In this document: positions 47,601 through 60,138 of the stretch, one piece after another
How positions within the stretch are numbered: position 1 is the first letter of the stretch
Layout of the letters: each line of letters begins with the position of its first letter
Origin: Nageia nagi
Taxonomy: Eukaryota; Pinophyta
Direction: 5' to 3'
DNA: 64,000 nt
Assembly: GCA_050084985.1 (NCBI GenBank)
Contig: JBITNC010000001.1
Coordinates: forward strand, 216,132,001 to 216,196,000
Notes under the pieces: generated by a model
Database searches by the model: none
What the model was told of the DNA's origin: nothing
Seen by the model: the letters and a program-made list of their open reading frames with translations, nothing else
Made by a program: the position numbers and the translations under genes

Positions 47601-49105
47601 TTAGATCCCTTTAACTTACAAGTAGCTAGAAATAAAGTGACAAACCTAAAATGGATCATTCATAGATTAGACACTATGGTTTCTCAATGTAATTTATGAG
47701 TAATGTAGGAAGAGAAGGAGATTACACCATTGATCCAATGGTTACTACATGGGTACCTTAGAGACTTTGAGAGAAACCCTTTAGTATTTCCATTACTTGG
47801 TTGGATATGGTGTCATTTGGTATAATAATTGGATGTAAAGTATGAATATAGCTACAAATGTAGTAGATTAGTAAATTCCCAAAAAGGTTTCCTATGAATC
47901 AAAGGAGATAACATACTAAAAAGAGAAAACCTCTACATAATTCAAGAAAATGGGTATCAAGAAACATCTAAACCAATCAACACATATTTAAATGATTCCC
48001 TTTATATAATAAAAAATTGTGGTAAATATAATTTCAAAGCTATGAAAAGACATTACCAATTCATATAATTTTATAGAAAAATCAATTTCAACTACCATGA
48101 CTATTAAGTCTTCATTTATCTACAAAAAGGAATTCAAAAAATGATAACTTAAAAATATTTTAAAGAGCAAGGAGTGCACTTTAATTTCAAGGAAGGGATT
48201 AGGCTTTATCTTTCCTTACAATTTTTACTTGAGGTTAGAATTAGTTACTTAAGGTTTTCCTAAAGGTTAGGACCTTTTATTTATAACCTAAGGTGTAGGA
48301 ATTAACCAAAATTTTTACTATTCCCACTTTTAATAAAAAATAATATTTAAATCAAAGTGGAATTTAAAAGACTAAAATTAATATTAGTGGGGTCATGTCC
48401 TTTTTTGGAGGTATTACTCCTAAGTCAAGGTAGGTTACTATTAAGTACTATTAAGATAATTATTATTTAACAACCTCATACAATAAGATGAAAGACATGT
48501 GCTTTCTTCCAATAATTGTTAAATAATTTTTAAATGTGTCCAAAATATCATTTAATATTAAAGTCTATTTTAATAGTGTTTTTAATATTAGTCCCATGTA
48601 GCAATAGTATGGCCACTCATTTTTTTACTTTTACCCCATTTAAATTTATTTTTCTAACCTTATGTAAATTTTTAAATTTAAATAAGGTATTTTCATTTTT
48701 ACCTCTATTTTCAAATTCAAAACTCAATAAGGAAAATACACCTTTACCTCCAATGGTCACCTCATCCTATAGGGTAATATTATTATTCTATACATATTTG
48801 CAAACACATTTCCATCAAGAAATTAGAAATTATATCAATTAATCTAAATGTAAATACATAATTTATGATGGTCATAGGGTGTCTTACTGATTCAAAATCA
48901 ATCATTTTCTCCTTCTTACCCTTGTTTTCCCATCACTAATTCATATTTATTCCTTAGGATCTTTGGATTACTTATCTATCTCAAGGTGACTTATTACCTG
49001 TATCATGAAATACCTCTAAGCTAGAATCAAATCATCACAAATGATACATATTACCTTATCAAATTCATCATCACCATAGAATTATTCCATTATCAAGTTC
49101 ACAAG
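44618..49105. other. Element F interior, no gene recognised
   Basis: Only short frames occur; the best is 67 codons on the minus strand (46,753-46,550; contains YHVAKDKGVVYKGSKILL), with no family known to me. The word GATCCCA recurs at about 20-30 base spacing from 45,863 to 45,940. Otherwise nothing is seen. Confidence 0.4.
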
Positions 49106-49173
49106 TAGAATCCCATGAATAACATAGCATATGGTATGCAGAGACTTTTCTTTTCAACCAATAAATAAAAATA

Positions 49174-49234
<61 letters not shown>

Positions 49235-49629
49235 GATCCTTGTATTCATTTCCAACAATCTTGAAAAGAAATTATTAATCTATTTCTTCATTAAAGAAAG
49301 AGCATAAAGTACACATGTATCAAAAAGTAAATTATGACATATCTTTCAAAAAAATATGATATATTCATGCACCTTTCATATACAACCTTTTCCTCATAAC
49401 ATGCTAAACAAAATTAAAGGATCATTATTTTAACTAGATAATAGTTAAAATACACAAAAGGAAAGAACACTTAATTTAGAGAAGGGAAGAGACTTCTTTT
49501 TATCCATGAGCTCCAATGCTTAATAATAATAATGAGATAGTATTGATTGATTTTATAATGTTTTACCCTTATATTTATAGCCAAAGAGGCTATAATAATT
49601 CCAAATACATGCCTATTCATCCCTTTACA
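49106..49629 (-). repeat. Element F right LTR-like repeat
   Basis: It begins TAGAATCCCATGAATAACA (TG decayed to TA) and is collinear with 44,105-44,617 up to about TTTACA at 49,629. Divergence is about 15-20 percent by eye. Confidence 0.75.
49177..49231. repeat. (TA)n microsatellite
   Basis: About 26 TA units inside the right element F repeat, the counterpart of 44,169-44,219. Confidence 0.95.
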
Positions 49630-50164
49630 GTAATTTTTATGGGAGAAGTAGAGATATTATTATTTTTTCTAAAGTGGGTCTAAATAAATTTAGTGGTAAG
49701 TATTGGTGGTGTTAATTCCATTTTATGAGTATTTATATTAGCTTGTTTTAGGCTACTATTACATGCACATATTTCTTTACACCCCATACATGAAAAATAA
49801 GGAAAGTGGGATCCTCCCTCAATTACTTCCCAATTATTTTGTAAACCACCAAAATAACTTTAGAATATTAAAATTATAGAAATAATTTTTTCAATATTAC
49901 CTTTAATAGGCTAATAGTCCTATTATTTCCTTTAATTTTTTATCTCATTTTAATAAATTAAGTTACTAAAAACCTTAATTAGAAATTTAAATTCAAAAGC
50001 ATAGAATATTCTTACCCCCTTTCAAATTAAATTTCAAATACATAATAGGGTTCCCTCACCTAGTTTATCTATGGTGATCCCTTTATACTACAAGATGAAA
50101 TAATTAGCACACACATATTTATTTTTTTAAAATAAATAATGATGTCTAATAATTATACTAGGTA
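49630..50164. other. Stretch without recognisable features
   Basis: AT-rich sequence between element F and the copia-derived array. No domain or repeat could be supported. Confidence 0.3.
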
Positions 50165-50495
50165 ATTACAATTTCATACTTATTTACTATTTAGATGTTG
50201 ATTGGGTAGGTTACATGGATGATAAGGAGATAACCAATGGAGGTGCATTTTATCTCAATGATAGATTTTTAGCATGGCATAGGAAGAAGAAAGAGTCATT
50301 ACCTTTCTCATAATATAAGAAAAAATATTATGGTAGTATCTTATTGCACCTAAGTACTTTTGATGAAGAAAAATCTAGTATTCATTTAAGTGAGTCTATT
50401 TCAGTAAAGTGTGATAATACAAGTGCTATAAACATTTCAAAGAATATAGAAATGCACTCCTACATGAAACACATTATGGAAGGAGAGGTAATATT
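50165..50495 (+). pseudogene. Array copy 1: copia RNase H fragment
   Basis: Reads LDVDWVGYMDDK then NGGAFYLNDRFLAWHRKKKE, the copia RNase H start. After a frameshift comes the open frame ending at 50,541, with VKCDNTSAINISKN and MKHIMEGEV. The Cys-Asn-Asp-type CDN motif and INISKN are hallmarks of copia RNase H. A small deletion removes the residues before the ILVKCDN strand. Typical copia continues about 40 residues further, but here the sequence changes to the AT arm. Confidence 0.85.
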
Positions 50496-50700
50496 TTTAT
50501 ATAAAAATATTAAATTTTATAAAAAAAATTACATTTTATAGAAAATATTATATTTTTATGAAAAAATAGACTAACTATAAAAATTACATTTTTTGTAAAA
50601 ATATTAGGTTTTATAAAAAAAAATACATTTTTATAAAAAATATTAGGTTTCAATAAAGAATTACTTATTTATATAAAAATTATATTTTTATTTGAAAAAT
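50496..50700 (+). repeat. AT minisatellite, left arm of first unit
   Basis: Units such as TTACATTTTTATAAAAAA, period about 18-28 and irregular. The same word family follows every copia copy. On the other side of the core (50,820-50,940) the reverse complement appears. Confidence 0.75.
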
Positions 50701-50712
50701 GTTAGATATTGA

Positions 50713-50850
50713 ACACACACATGTAACACCTTTTAAATTTCAATGTAAATGGATAAAATGATCAAAAGTTATGTCTCTAATAAGTTGCATCATTTTTTCT
50801 AATGCATGCATAGTTAAATTTAATTTGTATTTTTGATAATTTCTATAAAA
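50713..50850 (+). repeat. Conserved core of the array unit (first copy)
   Basis: About 140 bases: ACACACATGTAACACC, TTTTAAATTTCAATG, AAATGATCAAAAGTTATG, GGTGCATCATTTTTTCTA-like and AATGCATGCATAGTTAAATT. Twelve copies exist in the window (starts listed under the array). It is much better kept than the arms. No coding frame or known RNA is recognised in it. Confidence 0.8.
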
Positions 50851-50946
50851 CTATAATTTTTTTCATACAAATTTGTTTTTATAAAAATATAATATTATTC
50901 TATAAAATTGTAAATTTTCTTATTAAAATGTAATCATATACTTATA

Positions 50947-51245
50947 GAATGGCATAGCAAGAAGAAAGAATCATTATCCTTATCCATAATAGAGGCATAA
51001 TATATTGCAATATAATCATGTTGTACCTTAAGTAATTTGGATGAAGAAATCTCTAAAAGGTATTGGTATTCATTTCAATGAGCTTATTTTAATAAAGTGT
51101 GATAATACAAGTACTATAAACATTTCAAAGAATCTAGTAATACACTTTTGCACAAAACACATTATTGAATAAGAGGTAATATTTAAGAGAATCTAGTAAT
51201 ACACTCCCACATGAAATACATTACAAAGGGAGAGGTAATATTTTT
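50947..51245 (+). pseudogene. Array copy 2: copia RNase H fragment, 5' truncated
   Basis: Starts at the position of WHSKKKE and runs through SLSI, WMKK-like and VKCDNTSTINISKN. The final segment (AATCTAGTAATACACT...GAGGTAATATTT) is duplicated in tandem at about 51,128-51,187 and 51,188-51,243. Confidence 0.75.
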
Positions 51246-52188
51246 ATAAGAGAGAAAAATATTACATTTTTATTAAAAAAAATTACACTTTTACACATAA
51301 AATTATACTTCTTTATAGAAGATATTATATTTTTTATGAAGATAGATTACACTTTAATATATAAAAATTAAATTTTCATAGAAAATTTATGTTTTTATAG
51401 AAAATATTTTATTTTTATATAAAAACATTATGTTTTATAAAAAAATTACATTTTATAGAAAATATTATATTTTTATTAAAAAAATAGACTTTTAACGATA
51501 AAAAATACATTTTCTTGTAAAACACATTAGGTTTTATAAAAATAAATATCATTTTTATAAAAGAAAATACATTTATATAAAAATAATATTTTTTTTATAA
51601 AAATTATATTTTTATATTAAAAAATGCATAATGCAAAACATACACATGGAACCACCTTTTAAATTTCAAGGCAAATGGAAAAAATGGTTAAAAATTATGG
51701 CTTCAACAAAATGCATCATTTTTGCTATTACATGCAAAATTAAATTTCATTTATGATTTTGATAATTTCTATAAGACTAAAATTTTTTCTATACAAATAC
51801 AATTTTTCTATAAAAATGTAAATTTTCATATTAAAATGTACTCTTTTCTAAAAAGAACATAATTTTTTTATAAAAATATATATTTTTCTCAATAAATATA
51901 TTTAAGTTATATACATATATATATATAAGTTTTTATGGATGAAAGAGATAAAAAAGTAATGCATTCTAAAAAAATATAATATTTTATGATAAAATGTAAT
52001 TATATTATAAAAATATGGTTTTTATAGATAAAATTATATTTTTGTATAAAAATATATTCTTTTTATAAAAACTTTTTTCTAGAAAAATGTCAATCTTTTA
52101 TAAACTTTTATATTTCATTATAAAAACATAATCTTTCATACAAAAAGTAATTTTTTGCACCTTATTACTTTTATATTTCATTATAAAA

Positions 52189-52355
52189 ATATCATGTTGC
52201 ACCTTATTACTTTTGATGAAGAAAACTATAAAAGATCTTGGTATTCATTTCAAAGAGCCTATTTTAGTAAAGTGTGATAATACAAGTGCTATACACATTT
52301 CAAAGAATCAGTAATGCACTCCCACATGAAACACATTACTAAATGAGAGGTAATG
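52189..52355 (+). pseudogene. Array copy 3: short copia RNase H fragment
   Basis: Only the last third is present: SCCT-like, DLGIHF, EPILVKCDNTSAIHISKN and MKHI. A 90-base AT stretch stands where the earlier part should be. Confidence 0.75.
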
Positions 52356-53118
52356 TTTTTATAAGAAAGAGTATACTTTTATGGAAAAATATTACATTTT
52401 TTTATAGAAAAATTACATTTTAATATAAAAATTATATTTTTGTAAAAAATTATATTTTTATAAAAAAATTACATTTTTATAAAAAATAATTATATTTTTT
52501 ATTAGGATCAATTACCTATTAAATGAAAAAACAATTTTTCATAGAAAAATTACATTTTTATAGAAAATATTTATTTTTTATATAATAAAAACTTTTAACT
52601 ATAAAAAATTATATTTTATAAAAAATATTATATGTTTAAAAAATTACTTTTCATTTAAAAATTATATTTTTATATAAAAAATTCTTAATGCAAAATACAC
52701 ACATGGAATCACCTTTCAAATTTGAAAGGAAAATAGATAAAATGGTCAAAAGTTATAGCTCCTATAAGGTGCATCATTTTTTCTATTACTTTCAAGATTA
52801 AATTCTATTTGTAATTTTAATAATTTCTATAAGACTATGTTTTTTCTATACAAATATAATTTTTCTATAAAAATATAATATTATTCTATAAAAATGGAAA
52901 TTTTTTTATTAGAATATAATCATTTGTATAAAAAATATTTTTTTTATAAAAATGTAATCTTTTCTAAAAAATATAATTATTTTTAAAAAAATATTATTTT
53001 TCTATAAATATTTAACTTTTATAGATAAAAATGTAATTTTAAGAGATAAAAATATAATGCTTTTTATAAAAATGTAAATTTTTTCTATTAAAATGTAATA
53101 TTTTTCTATATATATAAT

Positions 53119-53556
53119 AGGTAATTTGTATGGTTGCATAATTTTAAGCAAATACAAAAGAAATATATGTTATAGGACTAAAACACACCTTACAGTATCT
53201 CAAAAGAATAAATATCTTCTACTACACTTATTTCATAATTGGTAGTTGATTGACACATGTTACATGGATGAGTAGAAGAGAACAAATGGTGGTGAATTTG
53301 ATCTTAATGATAGACTTGCTACATTGTATAGCAAGAGGAATGAGTCATTATCCTTATCCATAATAGAGGTAGAATATATTGCAATAATATCATTTTACAC
53401 CTAAGTACTTTGGATGAAGAAAGCTATAAAAGATCTTGGTATTTATTTTAGTAAGCTATTTTAGTAAAGTGTGATAATACAAGTGTTATAAATATTTCAA
53501 TGAATCTAGTAATGCACTACCATATAAAACACATTAAAAAAAAGAGAGGTAATATT
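53119..53556 (+). pseudogene. Array copy 4: copia RT tail and RNase H
   Basis: A nearly full-length copy starting GTAATTTGTATGGTTGCA. The RT tail is readable (KHTLQYL-like), then the RNase H start is altered (ATTGACACATG in place of ATTGGGTAGG), followed by SLSIIEVEYIAI and VKCDNTS-like. Several stops are present. Confidence 0.78.
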
Positions 53557-54218
53557 TTTATAGGAAAGAATACATTTTTATTAAAAAAAAATACATTTTT
53601 TATAAGAAAATTACATTTTTATAAAAAATTAATTTTTATAAAAAAACTTTAATTATAAAAAAATTATATTCTTATTTTAAAATATTAAGTATTATAAAAA
53701 ATTATATTTTATAAAAAATATTATATTAAAAAAATAGATTTTAATTATAAAAATTATATTTTTTATAAAAATAGTAGGTTTTATAAAAATAAAATATATT
53801 TTTATAAAAAATGACATTTATATAAAAATTTCATTTTTATATAAGTAATTTAGTTTTATATAAAAAATGCTTGATGTAGAATATGCACATGGAAGGACCT
53901 TTTAAATTTCAAGGTAAATAGATAAAATGATAAAAGTTATGGCTCTAAAAAGGTGCATCATTTTTCTAGTGCATGCAAGAATTTAATTTCTTTTATAATT
54001 TAAACAATTTCTATAAGACTATATTTTTCTATATAAATACATTTTTTTCTATAAAAATATAATTTTATTTTGTAAAAATATAAATTTTCTTATTAAAATG
54101 TAATCTTTAATATAATTTTAAATTAAGGATTACATAATTTTTTATAAAAATATAAGTTTTTCCATAAAAATTTAACTTTTATTGATAAAATTAAAAATTT
54201 AATAGATAAATATTTTAT

Positions 54219-54428
54219 ATTTAATTTGCATGGTTGCATAGTTTCAAGAAAGTATGATAGAAACATGTCATAGTAGTAAAACATATTTTGTAGTATCTTA
54301 AATGATTAATATCATTTCAATGAGCCTATTTTAGTAAAGTGTGATAATACAAATGTTATAATCATTTCAATGAACCTAGTAATGCACTCCAAAATGAAAT
54401 ACATTATGAAAGGAGAGGTAATATTTTA
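54219..54428 (+). pseudogene. Array copy 5: copia fragment with internal deletion
   Basis: Joins the RT tail (CMVA-FQ, KHILQYL-like) directly to the EPILVKCDN strand; about 230 bases between are missing compared with copies 4, 9 and 10. Confidence 0.72.
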
Positions 54429-55677
54429 TATAAAAGAGTATATTTTTATGGAAAAATATTACATTTTTATAAAAAAAATTATATTTTTACAAAAAATATT
54501 ACTTTTTTAATAGAAAAATATTATATTTTTATTATGATAGATAGAACTTTAATAGGAAAAATAAATTTTCATAGAAAATTTACTTTTTTATAGAAAATAT
54601 TATATTTTTATTAAAAAACCTTTTAATATAAACAAATCAATTTTTATAGAAATATTAAATTTATAAAAATTACTTTTATAGTAATTTATATTTTTATAAA
54701 ATATATTTAACTATAAAATTACATTTTTTAAAAAATAGTTAAAATAAATAATTATAATAATTACATTTCTATAGAAGTTAATTTTTATATAAAATATTGT
54801 TTATATAAAATTAATTAGCACACACATGGAACCAACTTTAATTCAAGGTAATGGATAAATGGTCAAAGTTGTGGTTAGAAAGGTGAATTATTTGTTATGA
54901 TAATTAAATTCATTTAAAATTTGATATTTCAATAGATATTTTTTGTATCAAATATAAATTTTTCTATTAAAATATAATATATCTATAATTATAAATTTTC
55001 TATAAAGTATTTTGTATAAAATATTTTTATTAAATATAATCTTTTAAAAATATTACTTTTTAAAATTAATTTTTCATAAATTAACTTTATGATAAAAATG
55101 TAATTTTTATTAAATGTTTCTTTCCTAATATTAATATTTTTCATTAAAATATAATATTTTCTAATAAAATATAATTATTTTATAAATATGGTTTTTATAG
55201 ATAAAAATTATATTCTTCTATAAAATTATTCTTTCATAAAATTTTCTTTTTCAAAAAGGTAAATTTTATAAATTTATATATAATTATAAAAAATAATCTT
55301 TTAATAATTTTTTGAAAAAAGTATTTTATAACAAAAATGTAATATTTTTAAATAAGATAGTTACATGTATTGATGTGCATAGTTCAAGCAGTACAAGAAA
55401 CAATTCATAGTATAAAAATGTGATTTTTTTAAATTTTATATTTCATTATAAATATAATTCTATAAAGTAATATTTTGAATAAATTTATTTGATAAAAAAT
55501 ATTTTTTTATAAAATGTAAGCTTCTATAAAATTAATATTTCTATAAAAAGCTATTTTTTTTTTAAAATAAATTTAAATTTTATAAATTTATTTTTTAAAT
55601 ATAATTAATTTTATAAAAATATAATTTTTTATAAAATCTAATGTAATATTTTATAAAATATAAATATTTTATAGCAA

Positions 55678-55925
55678 TTTGCATGGTGCATAGTTTCAAG
55701 CAAGTATGAAAGAAACATGTCTAGTATAAATAAATTGTAGTATCTTAAGGAATAATATTACAATTTTGGTACCAAAGGAAGATTTCAACTTATTTCATTT
55801 GATTTGATGGGAAGTTACATGGTGTAAAAGGCCCAATGGAGGAATTATATCAATATAGACTTTTACATGCATAAAATTAGTATCACTTCCACATGAATAC
55901 ATTACAAAGGAGTAATATTTTTTAG
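55678..55925 (+). pseudogene. Array copy 6: copia fragment, deletion-rich
   Basis: Order of landmarks is kept (GCATGGTGCATAGTTTCAAG, TAGTATCTTAAGGAATAAT, ATTTGATGGGAAGTTACATG, CACTTCCACATGAATACATT), but single and multiple bases are missing throughout. A shorter trace of the same start lies at about 55,368-55,412. Confidence 0.65.
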
Positions 55926-57469
55926 GAAAAGTAATTTATGGAGAAAATTACATTTCATAGAATTACCTTTATAGAAAATTTACTTTTTATAGAATTTTTT
56001 TTTATAAATATTATATTTTAATCATGATAGATTCACTTATTGAAAAAATTTAAATTGTATCAAAATTACATTATAGAATATTTAATTTATATAAAAATAT
56101 AGTTTTATAAAAATTACATTTGTAGAATATTATATTTTTATTAAAAAGTAACTTTTACTATAAACTTTTTGTAAAATATTAGGTTTTATAAAATAATACT
56201 TTTTTTACAAAATACTAAGTTTCTATTAAAAAAATTTATATAAAAATATATTATTAAATAATATATAATTATTATAAAAAGATATATTTTTTATTGATAT
56301 ACATAAAGGAAGACTCAAAATGAATTACATTTTATTATAGGGTATATCAATATTATTTTATTAAAATAATATTTAAAATTCAATTCTTATAAAATTGTTT
56401 TAATAAAAAATAAATTATTTAATAAACATTATTAATAAAAAATTTAAAAAAAAAAAATATACAATTTAAATATAAATAGAAAAATATTAAATTTATAAAA
56501 AAATTACTTTTTATATTTCTATAAGAAATTAATTTTAATAAAAATTATATGTTTATATAAAAAATGCTAATTCTAAGCACACACATGGAACCAACTTTAA
56601 AATTTCAAGGTAAATGGATAAAATGGTCAAAAGTTGTGAGTTTAGGAAAGGTGAATTATTTGTTAGTTCATGCATAATTAAATTTCATTTAAAATTTTGA
56701 TAATTTCAATAAGACTAATTTTTTTGTATACAAATATAAATTTTTCTATTAAAATATAATAATAATCTATAAAATTATAAATTTTCTTATTAAAATGTAA
56801 TCTTTTGTAAAAAAATATTTTTTATTAAAATATAATCTTTTCTACAAAAATATTAACTTTTTATAAAAATATAATTTTTTTCCATAAATATTTAACTTTT
56901 ATTGATAAAAAATGTAATTTTTATATATAAAAATGTTAGCTTTCCATAATAATTTAATATTTTTTCTAAAAATACTTTAATATTCAATAAATAATCTAAT
57001 TTTTTAAAATATGTTTTTATAATAAAATTAATCTCATCTATAAAAAATTTATTTTTCATAAAATTTTTCTTGTTTAAAAAGTAATTTATTTCAAAAATTT
57101 AATATAATTATAACATAAATCTATCATTAAAATAAGCAAAAAAGAATTCATTAACCATAAAATTAATCATTTTTTATAAAATATAGATGTTACATGACAT
57201 TTGCAATGATCTATTTAGAGTACAAAAGAAATCATAGAAAAAGAAAGTGAGCAAAATTTATTTTCTATAAATAAACTTCTATAAAGAAATGTGTTTGAAT
57301 CAATGTGATAATTCAATGTAATTTTTTAGAAAGAGCTGTCTAGTAAAATCATTACTTCTATAAAATTAAATTTTTATAAATAAATTTTATATTATTTGTT
57401 ATAAAAAAAATTTCATAAAATAATCCTTTATATAAATCGTTATTTTCTCATAAAATAACATTTTATAGC

Positions 57470-57710
57470 AACTTTGCATGTGAAGATTTCAAGGTATGGA
57501 ACACATGTCCATAGATCATATATGTGTTCTTAAGAATATCAATTGCAAAAATTTGTTACAAAAAAATTCATACTTATTTCATATTGCATATTGATTGTGG
57601 AATCATCAAAATGAGGCTCTAAATGAAGTACATTATTATCTCATCAAATTGTAATGGTAAAATTATAATCCATGGTCCACATGAAATACATTACTGATCA
57701 GTAATATTTT
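57470..57710 (+). pseudogene. Array copy 7: copia fragment, strongly decayed
   Basis: Recognised from TTGCATGTGAAGATTTCAAG, TTCATACTTATTTCATATTG, and GGTCCACATGAAATACATTA. Most of RNase H is missing or unreadable. Another trace lies at about 57,188-57,260. Confidence 0.55.
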
Positions 57711-58751
57711 ATATGGAAATGTAATTTTATGGAGAAATACATCGTATAGAAATTCTACTTTGTATGGTAAAATACTTTTTAGAGAAAATTACTTTACTAC
57801 AAAATATAACATTTTAATCTTAGCATTAATCAAAAATTAGGATTTGGTATAAAATCAGTTATATAGAAAATTAATTCTTAAAACTATATTTTATAAAAAA
57901 TTAATTTGGAGATAATTATATTATTTCATTAAAAATTAACTTTTAAAAAAATTATTTGTAACATATTAGGTTTTAAAAAACTGATACATAACTTTTGTTT
58001 CAAAACAATGCTTAAGTTTTAAAAACTTCGATATAAAAATATATTCTAAAAATTAATTATTATTTATAAAAAGATTATAATTTTTTTATAAAAATATAAT
58101 ATTATTCTATAAAAATGTGAATTTTCTTACTAAAATGTAATATAATTTTTATTGTTAAATTAATTATCTTATTAAATATAATATTATTTATAAAAAATAT
58201 ATTTTTAACATATCAAAATTACATCTTTTTATAAAAATATTAGGTTTTATAAAAATAAAATATATTTTTATCAAATAAATTACATTTCTATAAAAAAATT
58301 AATTTTTATATAGAAAATGTCTAATGTAGAATATACACATGGATCCACCTTTTAAATTTGAAGGCAAATAGATAAAATAGTTAAAATTTATGGCTTCTAG
58401 TAAGGTGCTTCATTTTTTCTAGTGCATGTAGAATTAAATTTCATTTGTAATTTTAATAATTTCTATAAAACTAAATTTTTTTGGTATACAAATATAATTT
58501 TATTCTATAAAAATATAAACTTTTTTATTAAAATGTAATCATTTGTATAGAAACTAACTTGTTTTATAAAAAGTTATCCTTTTGTAAAAATTATATTTTT
58601 TTAATAAAAATATAATTTTTTCCATTATTATATTATAACTTTTATTATTAAAAATGTAATTTTTAGAGATAAAAATATTATGCTTTCTATAAAAATGTAA
58701 TACTTTCCTATTAAAATGTAATATTTTCTAATAAAATGTAATATTTAATAG

Positions 58752-58795
58752 AAAGATCTTGGTATTCATTTCAATGAGCCTATTTTAGTAATATG
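58752..58795 (+). pseudogene. Array copy 8: 44-base copia remnant
   Basis: AAAGATCTTGGTATTCATTT followed by CAATGAGCCTATTTTAGTAA matches the DLGIHFNEPILV stretch of the other copies. It is cut on both sides by AT arm sequence. Confidence 0.7.
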
Positions 58796-59681
58796 ATAGA
58801 TTAGTCTAAAATATTATATATTTTCTTAAGATAGATTATAATTTAATTATAAAAAGTATATTTTTATAGAAAATATTATATTTTTATTAAAATATACTTT
58901 AAATATAAAAACTACATTTTTTTAAAAACATTAGGTTTTATAAAAAATATTAAATTTCTATGAAAACTATTACATTTTTATATAAAAATATATTTTTATA
59001 TAAAAATGCATTATATAAATACACACATGGAACCACCTATTTAAATTTAAAATTAAACAAAAAAATATAGTAAAAAGTAATGGCTTTGGTAAGGAGTATT
59101 ATTTTTTTAGTGTAGAATTGAAGTTCATTTGTAATTTCAATAATTTCTACAAGACTATAATTTTTTGTATACAAATATAATTTTTTCTATAAAAATATAT
59201 ATTATTCTATGAAAATGTAAATTTTCTTATTAGAATGTTAATCTTTTTTATAAAAAAATAATTTTAGTTATAAAAATATAATCTTTTCTAAAACACATTT
59301 TTTTATAAAAAATATATTTTCTTCCATAAATATTTAACTTTTATAGATAAAAATATTATGCTTTCTATAAAAATGTAATATTTTTATTTTAAAATGTAAT
59401 AATTTATAAAAATATGATTTTTATAGATAAAAATTATATTTTTCTATAAAAATATATTCCTTTTATAAAAAATATAAATTTTTATAACCCTTTATAATAA
59501 ATTATAAAAATGTAATCTTTCATATAAAATTATAATATTTTCTATAAAAAAATCTAAGTTTTTTTTATAAAACAAAATCTTTACATAAAAATAGAATATT
59601 TTTCATTAAAATGTAATCCTTACTATAAAAATATAATATTTATATATAAATATATTTTTTCTATAAATATATATATTTTAT

Positions 59682-60138
59682 AGGTAATTTGCATGGTTGC
59701 ACAATTTTAGGCAAGTACTAAAGAAACACATATCATAGTAGTAGAACACATCTTATAGTATCTTAAAGGAATAATGTATTATAGTTTATGATACCTAAAA
59801 GGTAAGGATTTTATACTTATTTCATATTTGGATGTTGATTGGGTAGGTTATGTGGATGATAAGAACAACACTAATGGAGGTGCATTTTATCTCAATGATA
59901 GACTTGTAGCATAGCATACCAAGAAGAAAGATTCATTATACTTATTTATAATAGACATAGAATATATTATAATAGTATCATGTTGCACTAAGTACTTTGG
60001 ATTAAAAAAGATCTAAAAGATCTTGGTATTCATTTTAGTGAGCTTATTTTAGTAAAGTGTGATAATACAAGTGCTATAAATATTTCAAAGAATAGTAATG
60101 CACTCCCATATGAAACACATTATGAAAGGCAAGGTAAT
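59682..60138 (+). pseudogene. Array copy 9: longest copia RT-tail/RNase H copy
   Basis: Starts GTAATTTGCATGGTTGCA. The RT tail is followed by ISYLDVDWVGYVDDKNNTNG and GAFYLNDRLVA, a stop (TAG for Trp), HTKKKDSL, IEYIIIVSCC, a frameshift, DLGIHF, ILVKCDNTSAINISKN and a decayed MKHI end. It shows the landmark order used to recognise the other copies. Confidence 0.88.

Larger units (their letters stand above)
44105..49629 (-). mobile_element. Element F: LTR-flanked element without recognisable proteins
   Basis: Two direct repeats of about 0.52 kb (44,105-44,617 and 49,106-49,629) flank 4.5 kb of DNA. No protease, RT or integrase is readable inside. On the minus strand each repeat has GGCTATAAATACAAGGGTA, a plausible TATA box, which suggests the orientation. 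It resembles a non-autonomous, large-derivative-type element, but neither primer site nor target duplication could be confirmed, so a segmental duplication is not excluded. Confidence 0.5.

Noticed and set aside
50344-50541. 65-codon open frame in array copy 1 as a domesticated RNase H gene
   Set aside because: It carries only the last third of RNase H, the start is after a deletion, and its end reads into the AT minisatellite; no sibling copy keeps the frame.
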